Below the pieces are notes generated by a model. It had not been told where the DNA came from and did no database searches. It saw nothing but the letters and a program-made list of their open reading frames with translations. A DNA stretch of 64,000 bases from contig JAMPIT010000583.1 in NCBI GenBank assembly GCA_026261815.1, positions 620,001 through 684,000 of the forward strand, read 5' to 3'. Position numbers and translations under genes: made by a program. Shown one piece after another: positions 1 to 11,960 of the stretch. Each line of letters opens with the position of its first letter. Position 1 is the first letter of the stretch. Source of the DNA: Monarcha castaneiventris obscurior (lineage: Eukaryota > Chordata > Aves > Passeriformes > Monarchidae).

Positions 1-3000
1 GCAGAGCCCGCCTTGGAGCTTCCTTCAGACACACACGCACTACAAACAGCCTGTTTGCTGGGAAAGGAGACGCGTGCCAATCCGTCTTCTTTTAAATGTA
101 TAAAAAATAAGTGATATTTACACTTTAGCTTCCTCTTCCTTACTCTAGATACTGGATTTATAAATACGGATTGATTTGAAGGACATTTTTACAACATTTC
201 TCACCAATAATATCTGGTTTTAAATATTTGTGCCTACACACTTCCCCAAAATAAATAAAATCAACCCTCCCATAGAATATTTTTGCAGGCTGCTTCTCTA
301 AAGTGCAAGTTTATTTGATTTAAGCTTCTTTGCCCACCATTCTTAATGAATAATTATTCAGTATTTCAAACTGAAACAGATAGCTTCATCTAGTATGATT
401 AATGCTGATGTGCCACATCATTTGCATAATTACAAAATATAATAAAATAAATTCCAAATCTGAATGTTTGTAACTTGTGTTACCAAAGGCCTGAAAAAAG
501 ACATTATGTTTTAAAGTTATCTCAAGACACAGTTATAATGTTCTGTGACTAAAATTGAAAGGTAAAATTATTTTTCAGCACCATGCATTACAAGATGTTG
601 CCAAAATAAAAGTTATATCTCTGAGACAGAGAGAAGTAATCTACTGAAAGTATGTGTCTGCTGAAACAGATATTCTCTCCCTACTTTTAAACATTTGGAG
701 CTGCTTTCAGTGAAAATTAACTGAGATTCTTCATGGAAACAGCATTTGGCCTTTTAGGATATATGGAGTATTCTTTACCTCTTTAAAGCTTTAACAAACT
801 TCATTTCTTTTGAAGATTTTTGGTTGGTTTTCACTGCTTTTAGGAGAAGTCTCACTCTCTGCTCCTCAAGCTGGTTACTTCCATGAACTAACAAAGGCAC
901 AGCAGACAAATGCAGCCCTGGGTGGGGTTTACATTTAATAGCCTTTTTCTGAATGTATTGTTTTGCTTTTGGATAAAAGGATGTGCCATCAGGGTGATTG
1001 GTACTGGGAGTAGCTTCTTGCATCTTGCCTTTTAGGAGCTGCATTGAAAACAGGTGATACTGCTCATACCTCCAAATAAATCAGAGGTAACAGCTTTTAT
1101 TAGGGGAAAAAAGGCTGAGGAAATACTGTCTGGACAAGCAGGGCATTGAGGAAACTCCATGTTCCTCAGGCTGCCTGTTAGATTTTTGCTTAGACAGTTC
1201 CTGAAATCAATACAGACATTCAGGCAGTAATTAGCCAATGATTTTTATAAGGAAGTGGTAAAATGGACCTCATATGTGAGGGGGTTCGTCAGTGAACAAG
1301 TGAATTAATGGCCATGGCAATAGAGAGCAAAAGCAAGCCTGGTTCTGGGAAGGTTTGGCTCTGTGCAGGTAGGTAATACATGTAAGCAGAATGCAGCTGA
1401 TTTATTCCTGCTTTGAAAAATGACTCAGTGTCCTTTCGCCCCGGCTCTGGTGCCAGTCAGATCATGGGAAATCTTTTATATCTCTTTCTGCAGGCGAAGT
1501 GACATCTCCAGACTGTCAATTTGCCCTTTCCAGTACCATTTAAAGATACAACACTATGTTGGCCTGCCAACATGTAGACCTCCATAGAGCCACTCATTCT
1601 CCTGCAGTAAGGAATATTTGATTTTTCCAAGCCATTCTGTCTGAAGTAATTAGCTGAAATGTTTCCTTGGTTAACATATTGAAGAATTCACAGAGGCAAA
1701 CTGTGTGTGTGCATATGTGACCTTGCACAGGAGAGGGACTCTGTCACACCCTCCGGCAGGGCTCATACACAGTCCTAATCATTGCACCTAAAGTGAAAGG
1801 GATTATTCCAGGCTGCTTTAAATTGAAGCACATGGCAAACAAAGTAGCATCATACACAGGCTGGTGAACAAAGTTCCATACGCTGTTTAGAAAAAAGATA
1901 TACAAGGACGTACAAGACAGAGATGACTGAATTGAAGTAGGAGGGGAGAGAGTGAAGGTTGAAATGTGTCTGAATCTGCCTTGTGGTTTGAATACTTTCT
2001 CTCCTGAAGGGGAAAGAGCACCGTGGATGCCCACAAGTGCTCAGGACGGTGGATTTATCTCCTAGCAGAGTAAGTGCTCCCTAGCACCCGTCTGTCATGA
2101 AGATAAATTATTAAGCAGGGACTGGGTATGTATCCTGAGTCTCCAGCAATTCTGCCTCCTTTGAAGGAGATGTAACCAGCACCCAATGTTCCAACGAGTG
2201 GTGTTGGTACCCTCTGAGCAGCACCTCCACGGCTGGCTGAGCATGGCAGGGGAGGTGCAAGCACTGCCAAGAGATTTGTCTAGGTGGAACTTGCACAGAT
2301 TTTTGGTGGTCAGACAGATAAAAGCCCATGGAGATGGGGTCCTCTCAATGCTGTATTGGCTCAGAACAGGTTAATGACGAGGACTAATTAACTCTGCCTT
2401 GCTACAGGCATCAAGCCTGATGAGGGTTTAGCTCAGCTGCCTGGTGAAAAGGAGGACAAAGGAAAAATTCCCGTGGTAGCTGAGGACTGGAAACAGCTGG
2501 ATGGTTCCCCCAGCCTCCTGTCAGATGGCTGAGCTCTGGGGAGATAGGCTAAATAACCATAAAATAGGAATTGGGCCTTGGGACTAGTCCTTTAAAAATA
2601 CTTGCTGGATGACTGTATTTTTAATTTGTTCATTCGTTTGTTTTATTCCTAATTTTTCACTCTGATTGCTCAGTAAAAGTGGGACTAACATGCAGCAAGG
2701 AAGGCCAGGACATCCTTGAGCTGGGGAAGTTGGTCACTGGATGCTCTCAGGGAGGAGACTCCAGTGGGCTTCAGTGGGATGGAAACACAAAAGCAGATTG
2801 CTCCTTTCATGTCAGTCTTCCCACAAACATAAAATAGAACAATATTCATGGTTCTGTTGGTTTTCCAATTACAATGCCTTAAAAAAATAATAAAAAAGTA
2901 CTGTTTAAAAAACCCAACAGACTCTCCAAAATGGGAATCAGAGAAAAAAGACATTCCTTGGATGTCTTAAAAGCTGACTGAGCTGAACTTTGAAATGTCA

Positions 3001-3530
3001 GTTTTCAGCTCTTAAATATATCTATAACTGTTCACTATGGGGGACTCTAAGAGATCTTGAGCTGATTTAAAAAGGAGCAGTAACAAAACGCCACAAAATA
3101 GGAGTATCCTTGTATACATATTTTTCATCAAAGTCTGCTGACATAAAGCTTGCAGACAGTTCATAAGTGATTATGAGATTAAAAACCATAACTTTAGCAC
3201 AGAGTAGACACAGGTTTAGTGCACACAGGCTGTACAATAGTAGCTGACTGTAGACCTCATCTTTGGTGGAAAAATGAGTGTGATTGTGATGAATGTGTGT
3301 GGGTTTCTAAACCGAAATAACTTGTACAGAATGATAATGCCAGGATGAAGTTAAGTGATGAGCCTGTGCCCTTTTTTTCTCTGCTGAATGCTGTTAATGA
3401 CTTGAATTCAGTGCTGACAAAAGGTGAGATGGGGAGAGATTATTATGTGAAAAAATGTGAATGAAAACAAGGAAAACAATTGGAATCCATGGTGGTTTGT
3501 TGTCAGCTCTAGCCAGTCCTTCACCTACAA
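1..3530. other. AT-rich non-coding stretch, no gene seen
   Basis: Both strands carry only short overlapping open frames with no recognisable domain. There is no long repeat, RNA gene or CR1 similarity. Short A/T runs and isolated homeobox-like TAATTA cores occur, as expected in such sequence. I see nothing that supports an annotation here. Confidence 0.6.
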
Positions 3531-3720
3531 ACGCTGGTGAGTGCTGAGAGCTCCAGCCCAGCCCTTTCTGTGTCCCCAGCGCTTAGAGAGGGGACTCGGC
3601 AGTTCTGTCAGGGAGCTGTGGGTCCCTCTGCACCTCTCCTCGGACTGGCACCAGCTCCTGACCTGCACCCTGGAGCCCAGCTCAGGGGCTGCCTCTCCAT
3701 GCCACAGGTGTGGGCATGAC
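3531..3720 (+). other. GC-richer patch with splice-like edges
   Basis: This block is clearly richer in G+C than its flanks. A pyrimidine-rich acceptor-like site ends at 3579 and a weaker donor-like GT follows 3707. Two plus-strand frames stay open across the 128-bp interval. One frame includes the residues RELWVPLHLSSDWHQLL, but I recognise no family. It may be an old GC-rich repeat, an exon of a non-coding RNA, or chance. Confidence 0.15.
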
Positions 3721-6700
3721 CTGCTTCGAGGCAGGACAGAAGTTTATTTCACTTGCCTTTTGGTACTTGATGTTTTGGAGGATTCCTCTAAGTTTCTACT
3801 GATTGTCTGGCAAGCAAAGTGAGATTTCTGTTGAAATGAGATCCTGTCTGGGTGAAAGCCTCTTTTGAATTGCGCTCTTGATAGTTGTCTACTTGCTAAA
3901 TATTGCATTTTCTGAAAAAAACCCAACAACCATATGATATCAAAAGGTCACTTATTTTCTCTTGTGCTTATAAAACTTATGCACATGAATGCCAGTGACC
4001 TGATAATTAAACTAAATTATTTTACAGAGATGTATACAGCATAAACAAGTGGCAGTAAAGAAACTCAGTTCATTACAGTTGAGAAAATATCCTAAAACTT
4101 CCAAGTTCAAAGTGATCTGTGGACCCCACTGCCCTATTTACTCTTATCCCCAAGCTGGGAAGGCAAGCACAGGCAGCTGCTCCAGTGACACCTAAAATAT
4201 AAATGCCACAGTATCGTCTTTTAGGGGCAGGATGTCAAACACCATTAAGGTAGTTTAAAACTTCACAGTTTTTGTAAAAGTGTTTTTATTTAGCACAGGT
4301 ATTTTGAGCCTGAGCAGGCCCAAAAGGTATGGAGAGTTCCTAATTGGGCATTTGCCTACACAAATGATTAACTAATCTAAATGGGGATTAAGCCTTTGAG
4401 ATTGAATTACAAGGATGGAAATCAAACCTCCACAGACAAGTTAAAAACCACCAATTCTTTAAAGAGTTTAATTAAGAACAGATCTTTCTGTAGGCTGATT
4501 TAAAAGGACATAACGTAATATTTGCAGCCAATAAAATCTAAGGAATAAAAGACTACTCTTTTTTTTTATTTATTTCCACCATAAAATATAAGCTGTAAAC
4601 TCTGAGGAACATCTGAAGATATTTCACAAGTAGCACCATCTGTCTTCCTGGCAGACTCTGCAGCGTGTGGGTGGCTTAGTTATTTGCTCATGGATCCATG
4701 GCATCACTTGCTTACTCTGCCGGATGGGGTTGCCCCTTCCTTGTTTGGCACGGCTTCAGCAGCTCTGTTCTGCTTCCATAAACCAATTCCCCTCTTTTAT
4801 GTGGCTGCTCTGTGCACCTGGATAAAGTAGCTGGCAATTTGCTTAACGAATGCTTACCCATAAAAGCAAGTCTCCTGGGCCTCATAAAGAGAATACTTCT
4901 TGCATGTGGATATTTCTCTGCGTAAATCTCTGCAAGTTTTGGAAGTTTATTTACTTACGTTGGTTTTTTATGTACATCAGAATTATAACTGGCACCAGTA
5001 CAGAAAGGCGTTTCTTCTCCTTTCATCCTGTGGAGAAACTTCTGCCTGACCATGTTCATGTGTTTGATACTAAGCTCTAATCCAGAACAGGTTTTTCATT
5101 ATTAACTTAAGTTACCAAATATTTGATCAGTCTAAACACTTGAGACAGGCTCAGCTCTGCTGACTGCAGTGATGCTTGTCTGTAGGAGAAAGATCTGGGC
5201 CTGAGACATCATTCAGTGAGGATAAGAATTCAAGCCAAGAAGAACTGGATGTCTTAGCAAGAAAGAAGTGCTGTAAGAGATGTATTCTTATGCAGTTCAT
5301 TTATTAGTCAAACTACCCAGCTCCCAGTGTAGCTTCTTGCTCCTGCATGTTGTTTCTGTATAGCAATGAGTCACTTGGCACCAAAGTTTTGAGCTATTTC
5401 TGTCGGCTTTAAGAAACAGCCCAAACCTGACAGCATCATCTGAATATTGATCTGCATATTGAGGAGAATATAAAGGATAGGATGGCACAATTTTACAGAT
5501 AAACAACAAGTGAGTGTTTCCAGGCTTGCTGCCTTTTTCTACTGGGTATCAGAAAATAATAAACAAGGGAGAGCAGGAGAACAATGCTTCATCAAAAGAG
5601 CTCCATTTCAGCTGACTCCCATGGGATGTGGAGCACACAATATACTTTTGAGTCCAGAAAACCTAGCAGTTCTTCTACTGCAGGGATTAGAGCTCAAAAA
5701 AAGCATAAATTTGCTATTTCTTGAAAGGATGACCAGTAGCAATTGGTAACAACTAAACCAATGGGGGTGTAGCCTTCAATATCATTAATATGTGCCAGTG
5801 AGACCTGTTTATCTAACGACAGAAATGTGCTGCATTTATTGGGAAATTCCTATTTATTCCTTGCTCATAATATGACATCATTTTTCTGACTTTTTCTGGA
5901 GGAAAGGTGGATTTTTGATATCTGGGTGACATTTTTCATGTGACCAGGTGAGCTTGTGCAGCATGTGCATGTGCAGAAGTTTTGGATGATTTGTGGTAAG
6001 GCAAATGAATGTTATTTAATTTTTATGTCTTAATTTTTAGGGCATTTATTTTTCTCTATGCACAGATTATATGTCTCTCACTTTGTGTCTTATCCAAAAG
6101 AAAAGTCTTCTGTTGGCTGCAGTTTATTAGTGTGTGTTACTCCCAATTTCAGCACAAAACACTCCTGAAGTTTCAGCACTTTCCTGTTGAGCAAAAGAAA
6201 GAGAAAAGCCTTTTTTTTTTGTATTTGGGTGTATTTATTCAGTATTCAATATATTTTGGTAGCTAGAAATAGTGCTAGAAGTTGCTCTTTACCATAGCAG
6301 AAACCTGCTTTAATTGTTGTCTGTCTCTACATCAAACTAACAAAGCAAACCAAAGAGATTTTATTCCTTGCCCATTATTGTTGCTGAGGACTTTCATACA
6401 ATTTTTTTTTAATAGGAAAAAAATTGAGTCTTGCAATGATAACTGTTTGCTTTTGATCCTGAGGTTAGAACAGAATGTGTGCTTTTCTCAGGAGTACTTT
6501 TCAGTCAGTACTCGTAAATACTCATTGAGAATGATCTCAATGATGAGAAGTTGTAATGGTATCTCTCTGTCAAACACCAACAGATCCAAGTTCACAGCTG
6601 TACCCCAAGGGAAGGCAGAGTGACTAAAAATTCCCTCAGATGTCCGGATTACCTACATTGATACACAGGTGATAATCTCGGGACATAAATTAAGATTTCC

Positions 6701-7039
6701 TCCCAGTCATCCTCAGAACAGCACTATCACATTCCTGTCTCACTTCACAGGGTTTGTAACTCTATCGAGACATGAACAGCAGTGCACATGGCAATGACAT
6801 GCCCTCTCCTCTCAGCTGCTCGAGATATTATTTCTTTATCCAGCCAAGCAGAGTTTCTCCTCCACTGGCTAATGCCTGCCCGAGCTTGGATCCAGCAGCA
6901 GTGAGTGCAACATTCCGACTCCGCTTTCCAGATATTTCCCCCTGCGAAGGAATTGGCAGAGAGTGGGCCTAGAATTGGCTCCACACCACCGCTTACTAAT
7001 GATCAGAAGAGCTGGCCAGGCATGAAGAGGGATGTCAGC
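3721..7039. other. AT-rich non-coding stretch, no gene seen
   Basis: Short T-rich open frames, such as those around 6009-6623, are low-complexity translations with no domain. No repeat family was recognised. A T9 run followed by an A/T-rich stretch lies near 4559. No promoter or RNA gene can be supported. Confidence 0.55.
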
Positions 7040-7330
7040 TGCAATCATTTATTCCCTTCCCCGGAGCAGCGGCGAGGCCCAGCAGGAGCGTGGCTGGGAG
7101 ACACGAGGTGTCCCTGGGCTCCTGGAGGAGCAGCAGCTCCCGGGCAGCCCTGGCCCGGGGCTGAGCCTGCAGCCAGGCCCAGCATTATCTGAAGTGCAGA
7201 CACTTTGATTTGCTGCTTTCTATGCAGCACTGACGTTCCTCTCACTGAGCACACGGCGTTCATCAGGCATTCGAATCTGGATAATAAGAAGAATGCATAA
7301 TCCAATTGCAGCTGTTCATTTTAGTTCCTC
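7040..7330. other. GC-rich patch grading into conserved-element-like DNA
   Basis: About 7060-7190 is GC-rich, with several CpGs around GGAGCAGCGGCGAGG and CCCGGG. The adjoining 7190-7330 has irregular, non-repetitive sequence. It contains a TAATCC core (OTX/PITX-like) and a CAGCTG E-box within about 20 bp of each other near 7300. This composition resembles vertebrate conserved non-coding elements, but no alignment was available. The annotation is an inference only. Confidence 0.15.
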
Positions 7331-7440
7331 TCATGGCTGACACATTGCTCCAGTTATTCCCCAAGATTATCTGATTAGCACCACAGTTCTGCTTTTTCAG
7401 GGGAGGAGCCTAGCAGGAATGGCCAGTGAAAGAATACCAC

Positions 7441-7461
7441 TTTATTTTATTTTATTTTTTT
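7441..7461 (+). repeat. (TTTTA)n short repeat
   Basis: Three TTTTA-like units are followed by a T7 run. It is a small A/T microsatellite with no coding content, lying about 105 bp before the long poly(A) run. Confidence 0.7.
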
Positions 7462-7565
7462 ACACGCTGCCTTTAACATTAAGAAATGTAAATATTTGCC
7501 ATTTCAGAATGGGAGGAAACTGGTATGGCACTTGCCTCACTACCATTTCATTTGGAATTCAAATG

Positions 7566-7567
<2 letters not shown>

Positions 7568-7608
<41 letters not shown>
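7568..7608 (+). repeat. poly(A) run, 41 bp
   Basis: An uninterrupted run of 41 adenines is preceded by GAT and followed by GAGGAG. It is by far the longest homopolymer in the window. No CR1, SINE or processed transcript was recognised upstream, so it does not look like the tail of a visible retrocopy. It may be an expanded mononucleotide microsatellite or have an assembly-dependent length. It also creates artificial poly-lysine open frames that should be ignored. Confidence 0.95.
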
Positions 7609-7613
<5 letters not shown>

Positions 7614-9758
7614 GTTGTGTGCTAAACCAAGCTCCAGCTACTCTAAGGATTGGTTTAAATTTATTAGAAATTTACCCTGACACCAGCATCTTCTGGGCCT
7701 TTTAAATTTGTCCTGTCAAAGTTAAGACACCAGCTTCATTACAACTCAGATTTCTGCTGCCAGTGTAACTAAATAAGGTGAATTTTTCTACCCTGGTGTT
7801 GCCAGCCTTACCACCCCTCACTGGGGATAAAGTATGGGGCCTTTTGTTGTTAAGCATCAAAAGCTAGCCAAGTGTTACATTCCCACCATGGCAGGCATTT
7901 ATTGGCCACTGTAAATGGCTTGTAAAACATATGGAATGAATTTGGAGAGGTTTAGGGGAAGCTCACATCCCTCCTCTTAAGAATTTGAGAAAACAAGTGG
8001 TGCAGTCTCAACTCTTCCAATCACAGCACATATTAAGAGGCACTTTTGATAAAAATATACATCATTAACCACACAGGCCATGTCAAGCTCAGTCAAACAA
8101 AATAGTTCACAGAGCTGTAAAAGATTTAGCTTGAATTAAAAAGTAAATCAAAGGAATATTTATTAGGACACATTCTAGTAATATTCATCTTATTCTTCCT
8201 GCTGCTCTTTTGCCAGCTGGCTGCCCTGACTAGTTTTTTTCTTTCTTGACTGTCCATTGAATAGTCACTGTGTCTTTTTCTCATGCCTCTAAATTCTCCC
8301 ACTAGTGAAAAATATACTCTGTGAACTGTACATCTCGAGAGTCCCGATTCTTTCTGAACATAGTGCAAGGCATCAGAAGAGGGAATCTGTCTTGAATACT
8401 TTAATCTCTCAGCTGTCCCCAAGGAATCCCTGAATTAGTGCTGGTTTGGGAAAAGGCTGAAGGCTGATGAGAAGAAGCTGGATCTGACTGGTTTGGTTTT
8501 AATTATCTTTTTTTGGTTTTAATTAGCTTTTCCTTTATATTTGCTTTCTCATGTATGGAACCAAGGCCATTATAACTCATGTTTATTACACATACCCATT
8601 ATCCACAGGGTGTCTTGTGTATGTAACTCTATTTTCCTTAACAAATCTGTTGAAATTTCTCATGTTTGTTCAGGGTCTTGTTTATCCCTGAGCCTCTGTT
8701 GGCACACATTTTCTCAGCAAACCCATATCCACAGTGTGATGATTCTGGGCACTGAACAAAGTCACTTATCTTCTTTTTTTTTTTTAGGAAAAGTGGTAGT
8801 ACTTAAACCTATCAACAATCATGAAAAGAAAGATGAATGAGAAGGGAATATTTAAGTGTTTGAAAGTTGGAGAACACTGAGAAACAGCAGCCCACAGCTC
8901 TTGCATCTCATGGTGGTGAAACACTTTTTTTAAAAATGAAGTATGAAACTCCTGGCCTAAAGATTGAAGTGCCTATGAACCACCCTAGTCCTTCAGTAGT
9001 TCCCTAAATCTTCCTATGAGGACTTCAGTACCCCACAGAAATTAAAAAGATGCTGTCAGCTCCCAGAGTATAGAGAAAACTGCTTAATCTATTACAATAG
9101 GAAAGTTAATGACCTCTGACAATACATATTTATGGCTGAAATGAAGCATTCACTGCTTGGAAGTGTTTGACACTTCAGTTTTACGCTGCTGATACTTATT
9201 TGAATGCATGTACAGACAGTGAGCATTGCTTACATTTTCAAAAACTCATCAGCTTCAGCAGAAACTTCAACCCACTCAAAATGCAGGGAGTTTAGGATGG
9301 TTTGACAGAACCAAATGGCACCTTTAGAAGCCATGAATTAAAAATCCTGTGGAAGATGAATGAGCTGGGATAACACAGAATTCAGCACTTCTCTCGAGGC
9401 CAAGTGGAGTAGGTTGGTGTTGTTTCCTGAAGGCTGATTAACTGGTTTTCTAGTTAGAACAGATCAGTTAACTAAGCCAGAACTCTGAGGTTTTTTTCTG
9501 CTGATCTTCCTGCAATCAGAGGTTAAACTCAGAACCTGCAGGACCTAGACCCCTGTTTGGTACAAGGATGTAAGAGCTGGATGGATTGTGGCTGCTCTGG
9601 TTCTCTTCACTCCTTCAGCTGAGGATTAGCCTTAACTAGGAATTTAACGGGGACTTTTATCTTCTAAAGAAATGCTCTAAAAGCTGTGACATTCATTTTC
9701 TTTGTCCTTATGCTGCTGCATTTTGAAGCATTATCTGTTCAGATATCTATTTTTCCAG
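7609..9758. other. AT-rich non-coding stretch with minor direct repeat
   Basis: No gene or interspersed repeat was recognised. An imperfect 20-bp tandem pair sharing GGTTTTAATTA lies at 8491-8510 and 8511-8530. A T14 tract at 8773-8785 followed by AG resembles a 3' splice site but has no supported exon behind it. Confidence 0.5.
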
Positions 9759-9830
9759 GGTGTCACCACCCTGAGTACTCTGGGGTGGTATTTGGGCACT
9801 CAGAGCAGGAGCTTGGCAGATCTCTGCCAG
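9759..9830 (+). other. possible exon, 72 bp, unidentified
   Basis: The segment follows an acceptor-like site (ATTTTTCCAG) and ends CCAG before a near-consensus donor GTAAGA. Its length is a multiple of three, and two of three frames are open across it. One frame reads GVTTLSTLGWYLGTQSRSL and the other CHHPEYSGVVFGHSEQELGR. I recognise neither, and two open frames weaken the case. It may be a cryptic splice pair or a non-coding RNA exon. Confidence 0.12.
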
Positions 9831-11690
9831 GTAAGAAGTGTGTTTACCTGGCTGCTTTTACCACTCCGGGAGTGTGTGGGAAGGCTCCTCCTGTTATTAT
9901 CTCTCTGGGGAGGGAGGAGGGATACAGAGAAGGAAAGAGATACAGGTATCTTTATTCACAAGCAGTTTCTGGCCTCTGGATCCTAAATTAAGGCAACTCC
10001 CTAAAGCTTTTAATAAACTCCCTGTGCTCAGGGTTAGCCAGGTGTCTGAAGTTTGTGGTGGCTGTTTTGGAGAGGACCCAAAGCTTTCTGTCATCCTGAG
10101 TTCTGTGCGAGGTTATGCCTGTGAACTGAGGCATTTAAACCTGTACTCCAGGCCTGGGATCAGTAACTAAAATGTGGATGCTGCAAGGCCTCACTCAAGG
10201 ACCTTCTGTCCTCATTCAGATTTCAGCAACTGTGGGGTCTAATTCAAAGAACCTGATGATTTAAAATTAATCAGTATTTTCTAGTGGGATACTTTTCAGT
10301 GTAATATTCTCTTTATTTTGAAGCTTTGTGCTTCAGAGCTAGGAAGAAACATTAGAAGGAGAATTGAGAAGGTGACTGTGAAGATCAGAAGGTTTTTATT
10401 TTTCATCAGATGTTTACAAAATATGAAAAAATAAAGGTGCAATAGAATATTAACCAAAAAAACAGCAAACAATGGAATTGTAAATAGCTAGGGTGTAAAA
10501 CAAGAAAAATGAAACTAAAATAGTTCAAAAAAAGGGTTAAAAATACTGGTCTTCTTAAAACCGCCCAAAAATATTGAAGCTGGAAATGTTAACGCTGCTG
10601 ATTTGATTTCTGCTCTAACATAAGACTATTAGCATATGGCTCTACCACAAAGTGAGTCAGTAATACCAGACTTAGGATTAAGTAATTCATTGAGTATGAT
10701 TGATTACAAATGGGAAAAGAAAACTGAAAACCAGTAAATATATTTTTATTAGGTCAAATGTGAAGACAGGAATGAAAATTAAAGGTGGAAATCCATGAAC
10801 ATCAATCTTGGGAGAGTCAGACTCTACCCTATATGAGTGTAGTCAAACTGGGATGAAATAGTGCAGGCAGCTATCTGAAGGGAAGTGTAAGGTGCTCAGG
10901 GAGAAATAACCCAAACAGCCAGGCCAAGACAAGGCCTGATCCAGATGATAAACAGAACCTGCTTTCCCCTGGGTCCACCTCTGAGGCAAACACATTATTG
11001 CTCTTCATAAGCATCCAAAGACTGTGATGCTTATTGAACCCAATTAAACCTTTCTCTGGTTCAGCAGTCGTTCGACAGTGGCATTTACATCCCCTTGTCA
11101 AAACACTGAGGAGCTGGCAAAACACAGCAGCAGAACTTTTGCTGAGCAGCTTCAGGGAAGGAATGGATAGTGAGTGACACAGATGATTAATGAGCCTATT
11201 AAAGCTGAAAGTCTGACACTGGAAAGATAAGCTGGCAGTGAAATGACTCCTGCCATGTATGTATCAAGGGCATCGGAGAGAGGACCCTCCATATAATGGC
11301 TCCCCACCATCATTTGTGGCAGGACATACATATCTAGCAAGTGTTGTCTCCTTGCTATTTACTCCAATCAGACATTTTGAGGTGAAGGGTCTTGAGTGGG
11401 AAGTCTCAGCCAAGTTGCACAAGGCTTTGCAAGGTCTGATTAGAAAGGACACCCATGCTCCATTCAGGAGGACCCATATCAAAGCATGGCAGATGACAAA
11501 GAAAAGGAAATAAATGAACAAACAGGATTTTGTAACTATGCAGTGGCAGAGTAGGAGCCATAATAATGATAAGGGAAAGGTCTGATGTAAGGGGGAAAAT
11601 GATTAAATCCATTCTGACCCTGGGAATGAGCCTGCCTTTGTGTCACAAATTATGCATTTGTGTGTGGGAGCTCAGCTCGGACTTAACTTC
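9831..11690. other. non-coding stretch, A-rich at 10430-10560
   Basis: No gene or interspersed repeat was recognised. About 10430-10560 is strikingly A-rich on the plus strand, with several A5-A7 runs and few T runs. Small ORFs near 11250-11520 overlap on both strands and show no domain. Confidence 0.5.
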
Positions 11691-11754
11691 TCTGCCTCCT
11701 GCTCCTAGGAAAACTCATCACCTCACTTAGATACTCCAACCCTCTCTCTGTGGA

Positions 11755-11960
11755 GGACTTTGGTGGCAGACACACGCCCCTGTGCTGTGCACGTGTTTGC
11801 AGGGCGAGTGCGATGTTCCTGGCAAGTGCGGGATGCTCCGTGGGTACCCCGCACAGATGGCCCGGGCACGCGTGCCCCGCTGCTGCCTCGGGATCCATCC
11901 GAGCTCGCAGGGAGATGCAGACCATCTGTGCAGCCTGTACACACCAACGTGGTGCCTGCT
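11755..11960. other. CpG-rich patch
   Basis: About 15 CpG dinucleotides were counted by eye in roughly 200 bp, against a CpG-poor background. The patch includes a 14-bp perfect palindrome, GGGCACGCGTGCCC, at 11864-11877. An acceptor-like site, with a pyrimidine tract ending in CCTAG at 11708, lies upstream. Several frames are open, the longest from 11750 with 123 codons, but none shows a known domain. It could be a small CpG island, an unrecognised exon, or a decayed GC-rich repeat. Confidence 0.3.

Noticed and set aside
6845..6902. Splice-like pair TTTATCCAG ... GCA/GTGAGT
   Set aside because: More than one frame is open, the peptide is proline-rich and uninformative, and the acceptor tract is interrupted. 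It is not better than background.
7419..7705. Poly-lysine containing ORFs
   Set aside because: The lysines are a translation of the 41-bp poly(A) run.
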